Notes: generated from the sequence alone by a model not told the origin. 64,000 nt of DNA from Anaerolineae bacterium (GCA_030425205.1 JAUIAP010000013.1:62001-126000), one strand, 5' to 3'; shown: positions 19,688-31,255, counted from the stretch's first letter. Program-made: numbers and translations.

Positions 19688-20401
19688 TCATGCCTCAACG
19701 CGACAAAACGTGTAGCCAACGCGATGTTCGTTTTGCAGGTAGATCGGCTGACGTGGGTTTTCTTCCAACTTTCGTCGCAAATGGGACATGTAAACATGCA
19801 CGTATTCGATGCTGTCTTGATATTCCCACCCCCAAACATTGACCAAAATCATGTGGTAGGTGAGGATTTGCCCCGCATTCTGGAAGAGATAGGAAAAGAG
19901 ATTGAACTCCGTCGATGATAGTTTGATTGGGCTTCCATTGACGGCAATGTGGCGATTTTCGATGTTGACGGAGAGATAGCCATCATCATAGGTGCTGGCA
20001 TCAGAACGCGCATCGCTCTGCACAGTCGACTCAAGTTCGCTACGACGCAACACGGCGCGTGTGCGTGCCAGCAGAACCTCGCGATTAAATGGCTTGCTCA
20101 AGAAGTCATCGGCGCCATACTCCAGCCCGCGAATGATGTCCTCATCCTTATTCAAACTGGTCAACATGATGATCGGCACTTTGGAGAGCAGTCGAATCTG
20201 GCGACAAGTCTCCCAACCGTTCATCTCGGGCATTCGCACGTCCAGCAGCACGAGATCGGGCTTGTGGTCATACATCTTTTGAATCCCTGCCCGTCCGTTA
20301 TTGGCGGTAATGACCTCAGCCCCTGCCCGTGACAGACCAATACGGAGCGATTGACAGAGATTGATATCATCATCGATGACGAGAATCTTTTTGTTCTTCA
20401 T
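19688..20401 (-). CDS. OmpR/PhoB-family response regulator
   Basis: A 237-residue two-component response regulator. The receiver domain (residues 1-120) has the acidic pocket DDD near residue 10, the phosphoacceptor Asp54 in LLDVRMPEMNG, the conserved Thr in IIMLTS and Lys in LSKPF. The effector (about 135-233) is an OmpR-type winged helix, with the recognition helix region in SIEYVHVYMSHLRRKLEENP. It follows the histidine kinase gene on the same strand with an 18-bp gap, so the two form an operon. The position inside a block of surface-protein genes suggests it may control some of them (inference). Confidence 0.95.
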   Translation of the reverse strand: MKNKKILVIDDDINLCQSLRIGLSRAGAEVITANNGRAGIQKMYDHKPDLVLLDVRMPEMNGWETCRQIRLLSKVPIIMLTSLNKDEDIIRGLEYGADDFLSKPFNREVLLARTRAVLRRSELESTVQSDARSDASTYDDGYLSVNIENRHIAVNGSPIKLSSTEFNLFSYLFQNAGQILTYHMILVNVWGWEYQDSIEYVHVYMSHLRRKLEENPRQPIYLQNEHRVGYTFCRVEA

Positions 20402-20419
20402 GGATACTACCTATATTTT

Positions 20420-21931
20420 CTAAACTTCAATTCGCGGCGCAGGCAACGTTACGAGAAAGTTGCTGCCCACACCAACCGTACTGGCTACACTGATCGTGCC
20501 ATTATGGGCATCGACGATTGCATTTGTGATGGCAAGTCCAAGCCCTGTACCAACCACTTTGTCTGCGTGCTCCTCGGCGCGTCGGTAGCGGTCAAAGATA
20601 TGGGGTAAATCTTCGGGCGCAATGCCATAGCCCGTGTCGGCAACCTCAACAAAAATTTCGGCCGATTCCTGCCAAACGCGCAGATTAACCTGACTTTCAG
20701 CGGGTGAATATTTAAGCGCATTGCCGATCAAGTTGAGCAGCACGCGCTCGAAATGTTGCACATCCGCCAGCGCAATTACAGGTTCGTCTTGGCCCAAATA
20801 GTTGAGCCCAATTTGCCGATCATCCGCTTCCGCCTTGAGAAGTTCAACCATCTGTTTGACAAGCGCGACCATATCGAGCGGCCCTTTGTGAATCTTCAGC
20901 GACTCACCAACACGCAGTTTTTCAATGTCCAAAATGTTGCGCACCATCCCAAACAACATGCGCTGGCTCCGCAACGTCAACTTGTGTAGTTCTCTATTGT
21001 TTTCGCTTTGCGTCTTATCTTCGAGCAAAATTTCTGTGCAAAGCTGAATGTTGGAGAGCGGTGTCATCATGTCGTGGGTCAGCACCGCCAGATAGGTGTC
21101 TTTTTGTTGATTGAGGTCGGCCAGCTCTTGCGTCCGCGCTTGTAGATCGGTCGTGCGAGCGGCAACGATGCTCTCTAAATTATCGAGGTGGGACTGCATC
21201 TGTCGCACATAGAGATGAAAGGCGTAGGCAGAGAGCAAAATGGGCAAGAAGAAAACGACCACGCCCATACCATCATAATTGGCAATCGCAAACGCCAAGA
21301 AGCCGCCGCCAATTGCCAACATCAAGACGCTAATTTGCATCGCCCAAACGTTGCCTAGAACAAATTCGCGCAGGTTGAATTTACCGCCATGCTGTAGCCG
21401 TAACATTCCCGCGATGAGAATGAAGTTGACTAATGTGTCGGTAATTGCGGCCAGGAGCCATGGGAGAATTCGGCCGAAAATCGACACAGTTCCCAACAAT
21501 TGCCATGAGCTGAGCAAAACAAAGCACGCCGCCGACGCGCCAAGGGTGTGCATGCCCAAATTGAAGCCTAGCTGGTCAAGGCTGCGCTTCCACGTCACCG
21601 TATCGCGCGGCTTCAACAGCCACAGCACGACATTATGCACCGTGACGATCAAAACCACGCCTGCATAGCCGAAAAACGGCGCGGTCGCCAAAGTGATCGC
21701 CCCTTCAATGGCATAGGTAATGCCCGTTTTGCTGGAGACGGCTACTGAGGTTGTGCTGAACGCCGCCGCGACGGTAAGACCGACGATTAGCACAAAGATA
21801 TGGATCGGATCAAAGCTGTTGATCTGGAAACACGCCCAGCCGATAAAAAGCAATCCGACAAGCATGATGAACCAAGCATAAATTCGATGCCAATCGAATC
21901 GGATTTTCATTGCTTGTATCGTTGTCATCAT
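20420..21931 (-). CDS. membrane sensor histidine kinase
   Basis: A 503-residue kinase. Residues about 15-235 carry six to eight hydrophobic segments forming a membrane sensor without a large extracytoplasmic loop, so the signal is probably sensed in or near the membrane. A short coiled coil (residues 240-275) leads to HisKA with the phosphoacceptor His286 in LTHDMMTPLSN, then HATPase_c: N box LLNLIGNALKYSP, G1 VADTGYGIAPEDL, F box HIFDRYRR, G2 GTGLGLAIT. All catalytic motifs are intact. It is first in an operon with the response regulator. The start could also be the second Met; the ribosome site is weak. Confidence 0.95.
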   Translation of the reverse strand: MMTTIQAMKIRFDWHRIYAWFIMLVGLLFIGWACFQINSFDPIHIFVLIVGLTVAAAFSTTSVAVSSKTGITYAIEGAITLATAPFFGYAGVVLIVTVHNVVLWLLKPRDTVTWKRSLDQLGFNLGMHTLGASAACFVLLSSWQLLGTVSIFGRILPWLLAAITDTLVNFILIAGMLRLQHGGKFNLREFVLGNVWAMQISVLMLAIGGGFLAFAIANYDGMGVVVFFLPILLSAYAFHLYVRQMQSHLDNLESIVAARTTDLQARTQELADLNQQKDTYLAVLTHDMMTPLSNIQLCTEILLEDKTQSENNRELHKLTLRSQRMLFGMVRNILDIEKLRVGESLKIHKGPLDMVALVKQMVELLKAEADDRQIGLNYLGQDEPVIALADVQHFERVLLNLIGNALKYSPAESQVNLRVWQESAEIFVEVADTGYGIAPEDLPHIFDRYRRAEEHADKVVGTGLGLAITNAIVDAHNGTISVASTVGVGSNFLVTLPAPRIEV

Positions 21932-22012
21932 GTTTTTCGTGCCACCATTACACCATCAGTTCTTTAGGAACCTGAAAAGCTGTGATCGTAGGCAAACTAT
22001 TCCACGAAATTA

Positions 22013-24406
22013 TCAGTCTTCTTCGGGCCAAATCAACGCTTCGTCGGCAATGCCTGTCACGTCAACACTTGGGTAGAGCGTGGTGCCACCCCAGTAGAAC
22101 GCGCCGCCGCCCCAATAGAACGTGCCACCGCCCCAATAGAACGTGCCACCGCCCCAGTAGAACGTGCCGCCACCCCAATAGAATGTACCACCACCCCAGT
22201 AAAATGTGCCACCGCCCCAGTAGAACGTGCCACCATTCCAGACCAGATCACCACCAATGATGGGCAACCCATTGTCAAACGTGAGACCGAGCGTGTCGAG
22301 CAAGGCGAATTCAACCCATGCTTGATCGGCTTTGTCAAATACACCGAGTAGTTGCGCCGATCGATCAACCGTCTCTGGAATGATGAAGAGCTCATACCGC
22401 TTATCATCGGTCAATGTCTTCTGCACGGCTCCCTGATAGTGATACTGCTGTGAGCGGAAATCGAACACGCCATCACCGTCAATGTCCGCCAGCGTGAAGT
22501 TGGGTTGACCAGAATCGGCCGAAACCTCAAGTCCATCTACCAGCCCATTTTCACCAACCGCTTGCGATAAATCGATGCGCCCGTCACCGTCTGCGTCAAG
22601 CGCGTTGATCTGTGCCGCACTTAGATTGGTCTCGACTAAGTCAAACGTCCCATCGTGGTCGCTATCCAAATCGAGCCTGTCAGGAATGCCATCCCCATCC
22701 ATGTCCGTCGGGGCGTAATCTTCGGAGCCATAACAGCCGACAGAGTTGACAGATAGCCACTCTGGTGATCCGGGGCACACATCAAGCCCATCGACCACGC
22801 CGTCTCCATCGCTGTCTGGACCATTGATCGGGTCGGGCGGAGCAAGTGGAATCCATGGATGTGCCAGTTCAGCTTGAATGTCGAGTCCGACATTGGCACT
22901 TTCCAACGGCACGCCTGAACCGCTGACCGCATCAGGAGCCCACACGCGCCCATTGCCCTGTTGGAATAGATTGAAACTGGGCTCGCCACTTTCTTCGTCC
23001 AGTGCCAGCCGCGCCGTATACATGAGGCGAAACTTGACCTGATCGGGTGTCAGCGACGGGTTCGCCTGCAAAACCAGCGCAGCGACCCCAGACGTAACAG
23101 CGGCCGACATACTGGTGCCATTCATACGGAAAAAGTCGCGGGTTTCCGAGTAGTCGGGGTACAGTCTTGAAAGCGTCGTCTTATTGCGATAAACCGTCTG
23201 CGTGACGGTCTCGCCCGAAATGACGCTGGTCACAGAGATCGGTACCGTTTGGCTGTAGACAAACGAGATCAGGTTAGAGCCGGGCGCAAGCACGTCTGGC
23301 TTGGTGAAACCGTCGAGCGTTGGGCCATTGCTTGACCAAATTGCAACGGTGTCATCGGCAAAATTGACAGGTGTGTCGTTTGTATCCAACCCGCCGACGG
23401 TAATGACATACGGGTCATTTCCCGGCACGGTAATTGACTGCGCCTGTCGCCCGCGATTGCCCGCCGACACAATCACCACAATTCCGTTTGCCCATGCTGT
23501 TTCAACCGCCCGAATCAGCGGGTCGACAAAGTAAGGCGTTCTTGCATGGCCGCTGATGCTCAAATTCAGCACGTCGATTCCATAGAGTGCTTGGTTATTG
23601 ATGATAAACTGCAACGCTTCGATCACATCTTCGTAAGTGCCGATACCGTCTTCGTTTAGCGCACGCACGCTCAATAAATTAGCGTCGGGCGCAATGCCCA
23701 TCGTGGTTCCCGTCGTTTCATCGCGCAGAGAGTTCCAAATCGTTCCCGCCACGTGAGAGCCGTGTCCATAGGGGTCTGTGCTGCCCCGCAAATTGCTGAA
23801 ACAGTAGCCATCCTCTTGTACATGATTGGTACTGACAGTGTCACACTGTCCTTCGTTCACAAAGTCGGCCTGTCCAAGAAAACGCTGTTCGGCCGAATTT
23901 CCCAGCAGGTCGATCATCTCTGGGGCCAACTCGAAGCCGCTATCTAACACGGCGATGGTCACCCCTGCCCCACGCACGCCAGTCGCGTGAACCAACTCCG
24001 CCCCGACGTTTTGCACGGCGGGATCGCTGAGAATGTATGCGGTTGGGTCATCAGTTGGGAGGATCGAGCCGGCCGCTTCGACCGTTTTGTTTTCGATAAT
24101 GCTATAAAGTCCGCCAGTGGTTCTAAGTTGCAATAGTTGGGCGGGTGTCACATCGGCCGAAACTGCCCCAATGATCGATAGATCGCGCCGCAGGTTGCCA
24201 CCAACCGTCCTAATCGCGTCGGCCGCCACACGGCTATCCTCTGCCATCACAATTACGGACATCTGCCCATCAGAAATGGTCAATAAAGCAGGATCAATGT
24301 AGGTGATCTGTTGTTCAACGGGACTATCTGATGTTGTCGCTTGACACGCAGCGAACAATCCCAAGAAACCACATGCCAATAGTAAACTAACCCAAGCTCT
24401 CATCAT
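22013..24406 (-). CDS. subtilisin-like serine protease lipoprotein with C-terminal FYWGGG repeats
   Basis: A 797-residue S8-family protease. A lipoprotein signal ends LFAAC (Cys21), predicting lipid anchoring. The catalytic triad is complete: Asp155 (VLDSG), His215 (HGSHVAGT) and Ser432 (GTSMSAA, with Ala where Pro is usual). An inhibitor-like propeptide probably fills residues 35-135. After the catalytic domain (to about 480) come calcium-type repeats (DSDGDGVVDG, DMDGDGIPD, DADGDGRID). The end is a tandem array of seven-residue units, FYWGGGT, described separately. AGGAAA precedes the start. It probably degrades proteins at the cell surface (family knowledge). Confidence 0.92.
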   Translation of the reverse strand: MMRAWVSLLLACGFLGLFAACQATTSDSPVEQQITYIDPALLTISDGQMSVIVMAEDSRVAADAIRTVGGNLRRDLSIIGAVSADVTPAQLLQLRTTGGLYSIIENKTVEAAGSILPTDDPTAYILSDPAVQNVGAELVHATGVRGAGVTIAVLDSGFELAPEMIDLLGNSAEQRFLGQADFVNEGQCDTVSTNHVQEDGYCFSNLRGSTDPYGHGSHVAGTIWNSLRDETTGTTMGIAPDANLLSVRALNEDGIGTYEDVIEALQFIINNQALYGIDVLNLSISGHARTPYFVDPLIRAVETAWANGIVVIVSAGNRGRQAQSITVPGNDPYVITVGGLDTNDTPVNFADDTVAIWSSNGPTLDGFTKPDVLAPGSNLISFVYSQTVPISVTSVISGETVTQTVYRNKTTLSRLYPDYSETRDFFRMNGTSMSAAVTSGVAALVLQANPSLTPDQVKFRLMYTARLALDEESGEPSFNLFQQGNGRVWAPDAVSGSGVPLESANVGLDIQAELAHPWIPLAPPDPINGPDSDGDGVVDGLDVCPGSPEWLSVNSVGCYGSEDYAPTDMDGDGIPDRLDLDSDHDGTFDLVETNLSAAQINALDADGDGRIDLSQAVGENGLVDGLEVSADSGQPNFTLADIDGDGVFDFRSQQYHYQGAVQKTLTDDKRYELFIIPETVDRSAQLLGVFDKADQAWVEFALLDTLGLTFDNGLPIIGGDLVWNGGTFYWGGGTFYWGGGTFYWGGGTFYWGGGTFYWGGGTFYWGGGAFYWGGTTLYPSVDVTGIADEALIWPEED
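22085..22235 (-). repeat. 21-bp tandem array encoding FYWGGGT repeats
   Basis: About seven near-identical 21-bp units encode FYWGGGT at the C-terminus of the subtilisin-like lipoprotein. Units differ mostly at synonymous third positions (CCACCG or CCGCCG, CAATAG or CAGTAG on the + strand), so the peptide is being conserved. The last unit degenerates to AFYWGGTT. Confidence 0.9.
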
Positions 24407-24700
24407 ATCTTTTCCTAAGCCTCAATTTGCGCTGCTCGTTCACTCCGCGCCTCTCGATCATATTGACTATTGCTTACAGGAAAGGTGTCAAAGTTCGTCT
24501 GTTGCCTGATTTTAAGAAAGTTTAATAACTCAAAAAGAAAAGCCGGCAATGATAGTTGCCAGCTTGCTAGTATGGGGAGTCAATGTCTACTAAGTGGTGC
24601 GCTGATAGCTTCATAAGCTATCAGCGCACCCAGCAGAAGCGGTTATGTCTAATTGTGACAATTACTGCACCGCTTCTGCCGTAAGAAGATTACCAGACGA
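24407..24700. other. intergenic region with three stacked hairpins
   Basis: Three inverted repeats lie downstream of the minus-strand 2184-aa gene. Nearest the gene, GCAGAAGCGGT (24633-24643) pairs with ACCGCTTCTGC (24669-24679). Next is a perfect 16-bp stem, GGTGCGCTGATAGCTT (24596-24611) with AAGCTATCAGCGCACC (24615-24630) and a 3-nt loop. Furthest is AAGCCGGCAA (24540-24549) with TTGCCAGCTT (24556-24565), which on the minus strand is followed by a T-rich run (24532-24541) and is the likely intrinsic terminator. The remainder holds the upstream region of the subtilisin gene. Confidence 0.65.
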
Positions 24701-27700
24701 CTAGCGTTGCATCCGTCGTTTGACAATCAACGCTGCGCTGCTGATACCCGTCAGCATCACAACCAACAGAACGAGCGCAAGTGAACCAGCTTGTGCAGCC
24801 GAGCTGGCAATCATTGCCACGGCCGTTGGCACAATCATCGTCAACACATTGAACGAGTTCCACGCGCTGCGTGCGTCCTGTCCTTCGTACTGGCTGATAT
24901 TCTTCTGCGTCCAAACTTGCTGCATCGCTTGGGCGACTTCTGCGGCTGCTGCGCTGGCATCGGCCGATTCTTCAGTCGCTGCCAACAGGTCGGTGTAAAG
25001 GCTGGTCGCTTCTGCAATCAGGTCGCTGCTCACGTCACCATCCAGCATGTAAAGCGGAACGATTTGACGATAGAGCGCGTTGATGCGTTGACGCAGTTCG
25101 GGGTTGTTGTACAACACTTCGTCTAGTGCTAGCGTCTGCGCGTCCGTCAGGAATGTATGGAAGATTGGTGCTGAGAATGCGTCAAAGTCGCTCGTTGTAC
25201 GTCCGTTTGGCGTTGCATCGGTCGCACATTGGCCACCCGTCTCGTTGTACCATTTCATCCAATCATAATCCCATGAGAAGTCCCACCACGGCTGCGTACC
25301 AGCATACACTGGCGTACCGCCCGCAGCTGGAATACCGCCCGGCGCACCCGTGTCGTAGAGCCACATTGCACCGAGATTAAGCGCAATATCCATTCCCGCA
25401 CAAACGTAATCGTTGTGTGCCAAGATGTTGAGCCACGTCGCTGTCATCTCACGCAGCAGCAAGACACGTTGGTCACTGTTACTACCGTCCGCCAACAGGC
25501 TCTCTACCTGTGTGCGGCTAAGGACGATGCACTGTTGTGTCCACCATACCTCGTACTGATCACACGTCCCGTTCAGGTTGTAGTCACCAATCACGATACC
25601 TTGTGAGTCTGAAACACCGTCATTGTTCGTATCAACGAGCTGCCATTTCACACGGTCGGTGCGCGGCAACCACTCTTCAGCGGCGTACACACCCGGCCCT
25701 TGCTGCACGGTCAGGCTTGCTGTGTCGCTGCCAACCACCGTCAACACGGTACCTTCTGGGTTACCTGTGACAGTCACTTGCTCAACTGAGTTGTTGCCTG
25801 TGACAAAGACGTTGTAGTGACATTCCCAGGATTGACCCGGCCACAGCTTTGGCATCCACCAGAAGCAGTCACTTTCATATGTGAAGGGGTTCGGTGCAAT
25901 CTCACCAAACAATCCGCTTTGATACAGGTTGACTTGAATCGGGTGCATCCACAAATCGGGCGAGCTGGTGTTCTTCACAATCACCGTGTACTCGATGAAC
26001 GAGCCTGTCGCTGGAATGATTGATGGATGGGCAAACACTTTCACGTCCAACTTGTACTCAGAGTCATCTGCTGGGTTCAATGGGTTCGTGCCGTTGCTAA
26101 CCTCTTGACCGTCGTTCACGCCACCGTTGTCGGTGTCCGCATCGAGTGGGTCGGTGTTATAAACGTTGACCTCATCTCCATCCGTCAACCCGTCGTCATC
26201 TGTATCTGGGTCGTTTGGATTGGTGCCAATTGCAGCCTCTTGTGTATCCGTCAGGCCATCGTTGTCACTGTCGGGGTCTGTCCCCCCACCAATCTGTACG
26301 GCGTTGCTATCTTGGTCATCCTCGGCCGGCAAGTTATTGTTGGGTGTTGAATCGACATCCGTCTGGTCGGCCGCGATCACCTGTGCCTTTAGTACACACG
26401 CACCGTTTTGCGCCGCCGTCACGTTAATTGACAAGTTCGCACCGTTGCTTGCCGCAATTGCTGGAATGCTCCACACGCCATTGGTGAACGTCGTGCCACC
26501 CGGTGGATAGACACCATTGACTGTCACACAGCTTGGTGGAACAACGCTGACTTGAATACCCGTCGCTTCTTCTGGCCCATGGTTCCACACCAAGACGGAC
26601 CAGTTAATGCTCTCACCAACCGTCGCACTGCTCTTGTTTGAACTCACCGTTACAGCAAGGTCAATTGTGCCGTTGCCGCCACCAAAGTCGTCCGCTGGGT
26701 TAAACGGATTCGTACCGTTAGCAACTTCTTGCCCGTCGTTGACCCCACCATCATCGGTGTCGGGATCATTCGGGTCAGTCAGAGTCGTGTTGACCTCTTG
26801 TCCATCTGTCAAGCCGTCGTTGTCACTGTCTGCGTCGAGCGGATTCGTGTTGGTCTCGTTGACCTCTTTCCCATCCTTCAAGCCGTCATCGTCTGAGTCT
26901 GGATCGTTCGGGTTGGTGCCGATTGCATTTTCCTCTGCGTCGGTCAAGCCGTCATTGTCCGCATCATTGCCGCCGCCACCAAAGTCGTCGGCAGGGTTAT
27001 TGACTGGATTCGTGCCGTTCGCCACTTCTGCACCGTCCGTCACGCCACCGTCGTCAGTGTCGGGGTCGAGTGGGTCGGTGCCGACTGTCAGAACCTCTTG
27101 CCCGTCCTTCAAGCCGTCATTATCAGTATCGGGATCGAGCGGATTGGTGTTTGTTTGCAGCACTTCCTGCCCGTCTTTCAAGCCGTCGTTGTCAGTGTCA
27201 GGATTGAGTGGATTGGTGTTTGTCACATCCACTTCTTCGCCATCGTTAAGACCATCATCGTCGGTGTCGGGGTCGAATGGATTGGTGCCAATCGTGCGCT
27301 CTTCGTCGTCGGTCAAACCGTCGTTGTCTGAGTCGTTGTTGCCACCGCCGAAGTCATCGGCTGGGTTGTTGACTGGATTTGTGCCGTTGCCAACTTCTGC
27401 ACCATCTGTCACACCACCGTCATCGGTGTCGGGGTCGAGTGGGTCTGTGCCAATGTTGTTGACCTCTTGTCCATCGCTCAGACCATCATTGTCGGTGTCT
27501 GGATCAAGCGGATCTGTGCCAATGTTGTTGACCTCTTGACTATCGTTCAAACCGTCGTTGTCCGTATCGGGGTCGAGTGGGTCGGTGCCAATATTATTGA
27601 CTTCCTGTCCATCGCTCAGACCATCATTGTCGGTGTCGGGGTCGAACGGATCGGTGCCAATTATCTGCTCTTCGCTGTTGGTTAAGCCGTCGTTGTCACT

Positions 27701-30700
27701 ATCTGGATCAACGATGCCGAAGTCATCGCTTGGCGTGTTGATTGGCTCCGTGCCGTTGGCAACCTCTGCACCATCTGTGACACCACCATTGTCGGTGTCG
27801 GGGTCGTTCGGGTCTGTGCCAACTGTGTTGACCTCTTCACCATCGCTCAAACCGTCGTTGTCACTGTCCGCGTCAAGTGGGTTTGTATTCGTCGTAATAA
27901 CTTCTTGGCCGTCAGTTAAGCCGTCGCCATCGGTGTCGGGATCATTCGGGTCGGTGCCAACGTTGTTGACCTCTTCACCGTCGGTCAAGCCGTCGTCGTC
28001 GCTGTCCGCATCGAGTGGATCGGTGTCAAGTACGTCAACTTCCTGTCCATCGTTTAAGCCGTCGTCATCGGTGTCGGGGTCGTTCGGGTCTGTGCCGAGC
28101 ACTGCCTCTTCACTATTGGTCAAGCCATCCCCATCGGGATCATCGTTGCCGAAGTCGTCGGCTGGGTTGTCAACGGGGTTGGTGCCGTTGCCAACTTCTG
28201 CGCCGTCCGTCACGCCACCATTGTCGGTGTCGGGGTCGTTCGGGTCTGTGCCAACGATGTTGACCTCTTCACCATCTGTCAAACCATCATTGTCGCTGTC
28301 TGCGTCGAGCGGGTCTGTGTTGGTTGTGTTGACTTCCTCACCGTCCAGCAAGCCGTCATCATCGGTGTCAGGGTCATTCGGGTCGGTGCCAAGTCCAATT
28401 TCTTGTCCATTGGTCAGACCGTCATTATCGGTGTCTAGGTTGTTGAGATCGTCGTTCGGGTTGTCAACGGGATTTGTACCGTTAATGACCTCTAGACCGT
28501 CAATAACACCACCATCATCGGTGTCGGGGTCGAGTGGGTCAGTGCCGACCGTGTTCACCTCTTGTCCATCCGTCAGGAAGTCGTCATCAGTGTCGGGGTC
28601 GAGCGGGTTGGTGCCGATGGTGTTGACTTCGTTGCCATCAGTCAAGCCATCACTATCGCTGTCTGGATTGTTGGGGTCGGTCCCCAATGCAGCCTCTTCG
28701 TCGTTGGTCAGGCCGTCACTGTCGTCGTCCTGTGGACCGAAGTCATCGGAAGGAGTATTGATTGGCTCAGTGCCATTGGCCACTTCGTCGCCGTCGTTTA
28801 CACCACCATTATCTGTATCTGGGTCGAGCGGGTCAGTACCGACGTTGTTGACTTCGTTGCCATCGGTCAATCCGTCGTTGTCGCTATCAGCGTCAAACGG
28901 GTTTGTAAGTGTCGTGTTCGCCTCGACACTGTCCAGCAAGCCATCGTTATCTGAGTCGGTGTCGCGGTAATCGGGTGTGCCATCACCATCGGTGTCGTTG
29001 ATGGGATCGGTTGCGCTGGTTGCCCCGCCACGCACGTTGTCGTTTGCATCGGCCGGACCAACCAAACCGTCACTATCAGTGCCGTCTGGTGCATCGAGCA
29101 TCCCATCATTGTTGGTGTCGCCGCCGCCAAGTCCCGCCTCGTCCACATCGTCGAGGGTGTCCCCGTCGCTGTCGAGGTCGCGCCAGTCGCCAACTGAATC
29201 ATTGTCTGTGTCGGCCGGTGCATCTGGGCCGCTGCCGTTGTTGTCGTAATCTGGTGCGCCAGACTCTGGGCTGGTTTCGACGTTGTTTGCCAAACCGTTT
29301 GCGCCATAGCCGCCCGCTTCACCTGCTTCGATTACGCCGTCTGCATCTGCATCGACGGGTGTTGAGCCGGCTGGAACAGATTCGATTGAATCGGCGATCC
29401 CATCATTGTCTGAGTCCAAGTCGCGGCTGTCTGGCACGCCATCGCCATCGGTGTCAACGGCTCCGTCTCCCTCAACGCTGTCGAGGATACCGTCGTTGTC
29501 ATCGTCAATGTCGATGTTGTCCTTCACACCGTCGTCATCGGTGTCGTCGACGACGCTTGAAGGCAGACCCGTAGGACACAGAATGTTAGGTACAGCGGGA
29601 ATCGAACCGTTGTCCGTGTTGCTAAAACTGTTGCCTGAGCCGAAGTTATAGCCAGACGAGCTATTGTGAAGCACGCTGACGTAGCTGCTTGGGCCGGCAA
29701 GCTGCATTTTAGAGTTCTGGATCTGGGTGAATGCACCTAATGTGCCTTTGTAATTTTGGATGTCGCTACCAGCGCGGCTGGTCGAACCGTTTATGTTATT
29801 GCCGAAAAAGAGGCTGTTGTTGATGGTTGAGTTGCCATACTGGTTAGCAATCGCCCCACCCCATGATCCTGAAGGAACTGAGTTGTTGACAAACTTGCTA
29901 TTTACGAAGTCCCAACCGTTATGCGAGTCGGCAATAAAGACGGCACCACCGTGATTGTTGTCAAACGTGGTGCGGTTTTGTGTGCGATCTGAGGCGCGGT
30001 TGTTGAAGAAAATAGAATCTTCTACACGGCTGCGACTGCTGCTGTACCAATCGTGGCTGTAGATTGCGCCACCACTGTCGGCGATGTTGTTGTAGAAGCT
30101 GCTGCCTGAAATTTGGTAGGTTGCATTTGTGCCATAGATTGCGCCACCTTTGTCATCAACAGTCACGTTGGAACTGTTTTGCTCCGTTGCCCTGTTACCG
30201 ACAAAGAATGAGTTGAGCACGGTGACTGTTGCGCTATCGCCATGGATTGCGCCACCGTCATCATCGGCCGTATTTGAAAGGAACGCACTGCTTTCAATGA
30301 TATTTTGGTAGCTGTGTGAGAAGTCGATTGCACCGCCATCATCTTGCGCATAGTTGTTGCAGAAGTTGCTATTGCGAATCGTCCAGCCGCTTGAGTATGA
30401 AAAGTAGATCGCGCCTGCATCATCGTGGCTGGCACGGTTGTTGACAAAGCTAACGCTGTCGATCAACAAGTTGCCATTGTTCACAACGCCGCTGCTGTTG
30501 TGTGAGCTTGGATGAATATCGTGGAGGCGGATTGCGGCCGCTTTGGTCGATTTGTTGCCAACAAATGCGCTGTTTTGGAACAGAATCATTGAATTCGCAT
30601 TCTTTTTGTTGGCAATATAAAACGCACCATAGGTGCTGTGGTCGTTGTTATTGCGGACGATCAGGTCGATAAACTTGAAGTTAATGACTTCGTTGTCTTG

Positions 30701-31255
30701 ATGGACAATCGACTTAAACGCCGAGCCATCATGATCGCCACCTTGCAAAATCAACCCTTGCAGGGTGATATTTTTGGTGCTATGGGAACCATGCTCAAAG
30801 ATGCGATGACCATGACCACCACTACCGTTGATAATGGTTTGGTTTACCTCTGGGTTATACCCTGAGATGTCGGTGCCTGTCGCATTGGTTGGAAAACCGC
30901 CAATGATGGTATGTCCAACCGACCGATCTAGATCGATCTCGCGCCCCGGTGTGTAGGTGCCAGCGGCGAGATAGACAATGCCACCCGCTTCAGCCGCATT
31001 GTGCAAGTTGGATGCGCCCATTGCATTATTCCAGCTTGAACCAGAGCCATTACCTGTGGAAAACTGTTTGACATAGTAGGTTCCAGAGGGAAGCGTCGTG
31101 GTCCAAGGCCAGAGCGTGCGTGTTTGTGCAGAATCGTCGGCCCCTGTCGTGCTGACTTCCTGTGCGCTGACTGGCCCTGTCAGAGACCAGAGCAAGATAC
31201 CGATGAGCAAGGTTATCGGTATCCGAATTGAGTGAACAACATTTTTTCTTAACAT
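24701..31255 (-). CDS. giant surface protein: beta-helix, calcium-repeat stalk and shared C-terminal module
   Basis: A 2184-residue exported protein (signal peptide to about VSAQE). Residues about 50-560 form a right-handed beta-helix with Pmp-like GGAI repeats ([19 protein letters not shown]). About 565-1520 is a thrombospondin-3/EF-hand-like array of Asp-rich units of roughly 23 residues ([20 protein letters not shown]). A DUF11/CARDB-like domain sits near 1530-1660, two more Asp-rich units follow, then the shared Trp/Cys-rich module (about 1732-2135). The tail is IVPTAVAMI, a hydrophobic stretch and KRRMQR. GAGG stands upstream of the ATG. It looks like a calcium-stiffened adhesin or stalk (inference). 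It has a paralogue immediately upstream and only one TCGGCCGA site. Confidence 0.88.
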   Translation of the reverse strand: MLRKNVVHSIRIPITLLIGILLWSLTGPVSAQEVSTTGADDSAQTRTLWPWTTTLPSGTYYVKQFSTGNGSGSSWNNAMGASNLHNAAEAGGIVYLAAGTYTPGREIDLDRSVGHTIIGGFPTNATGTDISGYNPEVNQTIINGSGGHGHRIFEHGSHSTKNITLQGLILQGGDHDGSAFKSIVHQDNEVINFKFIDLIVRNNNDHSTYGAFYIANKKNANSMILFQNSAFVGNKSTKAAAIRLHDIHPSSHNSSGVVNNGNLLIDSVSFVNNRASHDDAGAIYFSYSSGWTIRNSNFCNNYAQDDGGAIDFSHSYQNIIESSAFLSNTADDDGGAIHGDSATVTVLNSFFVGNRATEQNSSNVTVDDKGGAIYGTNATYQISGSSFYNNIADSGGAIYSHDWYSSSRSRVEDSIFFNNRASDRTQNRTTFDNNHGGAVFIADSHNGWDFVNSKFVNNSVPSGSWGGAIANQYGNSTINNSLFFGNNINGSTSRAGSDIQNYKGTLGAFTQIQNSKMQLAGPSSYVSVLHNSSSGYNFGSGNSFSNTDNGSIPAVPNILCPTGLPSSVVDDTDDDGVKDNIDIDDDNDGILDSVEGDGAVDTDGDGVPDSRDLDSDNDGIADSIESVPAGSTPVDADADGVIEAGEAGGYGANGLANNVETSPESGAPDYDNNGSGPDAPADTDNDSVGDWRDLDSDGDTLDDVDEAGLGGGDTNNDGMLDAPDGTDSDGLVGPADANDNVRGGATSATDPINDTDGDGTPDYRDTDSDNDGLLDSVEANTTLTNPFDADSDNDGLTDGNEVNNVGTDPLDPDTDNGGVNDGDEVANGTEPINTPSDDFGPQDDDSDGLTNDEEAALGTDPNNPDSDSDGLTDGNEVNTIGTNPLDPDTDDDFLTDGQEVNTVGTDPLDPDTDDGGVIDGLEVINGTNPVDNPNDDLNNLDTDNDGLTNGQEIGLGTDPNDPDTDDDGLLDGEEVNTTNTDPLDADSDNDGLTDGEEVNIVGTDPNDPDTDNGGVTDGAEVGNGTNPVDNPADDFGNDDPDGDGLTNSEEAVLGTDPNDPDTDDDGLNDGQEVDVLDTDPLDADSDDDGLTDGEEVNNVGTDPNDPDTDGDGLTDGQEVITTNTNPLDADSDNDGLSDGEEVNTVGTDPNDPDTDNGGVTDGAEVANGTEPINTPSDDFGIVDPDSDNDGLTNSEEQIIGTDPFDPDTDNDGLSDGQEVNNIGTDPLDPDTDNDGLNDSQEVNNIGTDPLDPDTDNDGLSDGQEVNNIGTDPLDPDTDDGGVTDGAEVGNGTNPVNNPADDFGGGNNDSDNDGLTDDEERTIGTNPFDPDTDDDGLNDGEEVDVTNTNPLNPDTDNDGLKDGQEVLQTNTNPLDPDTDNDGLKDGQEVLTVGTDPLDPDTDDGGVTDGAEVANGTNPVNNPADDFGGGGNDADNDGLTDAEENAIGTNPNDPDSDDDGLKDGKEVNETNTNPLDADSDNDGLTDGQEVNTTLTDPNDPDTDDGGVNDGQEVANGTNPFNPADDFGGGNGTIDLAVTVSSNKSSATVGESINWSVLVWNHGPEEATGIQVSVVPPSCVTVNGVYPPGGTTFTNGVWSIPAIAASNGANLSINVTAAQNGACVLKAQVIAADQTDVDSTPNNNLPAEDDQDSNAVQIGGGTDPDSDNDGLTDTQEAAIGTNPNDPDTDDDGLTDGDEVNVYNTDPLDADTDNGGVNDGQEVSNGTNPLNPADDSEYKLDVKVFAHPSIIPATGSFIEYTVIVKNTSSPDLWMHPIQVNLYQSGLFGEIAPNPFTYESDCFWWMPKLWPGQSWECHYNVFVTGNNSVEQVTVTGNPEGTVLTVVGSDTASLTVQQGPGVYAAEEWLPRTDRVKWQLVDTNNDGVSDSQGIVIGDYNLNGTCDQYEVWWTQQCIVLSRTQVESLLADGSNSDQRVLLLREMTATWLNILAHNDYVCAGMDIALNLGAMWLYDTGAPGGIPAAGGTPVYAGTQPWWDFSWDYDWMKWYNETGGQCATDATPNGRTTSDFDAFSAPIFHTFLTDAQTLALDEVLYNNPELRQRINALYRQIVPLYMLDGDVSSDLIAEATSLYTDLLAATEESADASAAAAEVAQAMQQVWTQKNISQYEGQDARSAWNSFNVLTMIVPTAVAMIASSAAQAGSLALVLLVVMLTGISSAALIVKRRMQR
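26690..29560 (-). repeat. Asp-rich calcium-repeat array (2184-aa protein)
   Basis: Tandem units of about 69 bp encode D-x-D-x-D-G-L-x-D-G-x-E-V motifs, each able to bind calcium in the thrombospondin-3 or EF-hand manner. Some adjacent units are almost identical at the DNA level (around 27400-27660, three [17 protein letters not shown] units), showing recent unit duplication. Others have diverged. Long open frames on the + strand here are antisense to this array. Confidence 0.9.

Noticed and set aside
26607..28970. Long + strand open frames rich in Ser-Pro-Ser repeats (310 and 470 residues)
   Set aside because: They are antisense to the Asp-rich calcium repeats of the 2184-aa protein; the repeats keep several frames open. 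No start signals.
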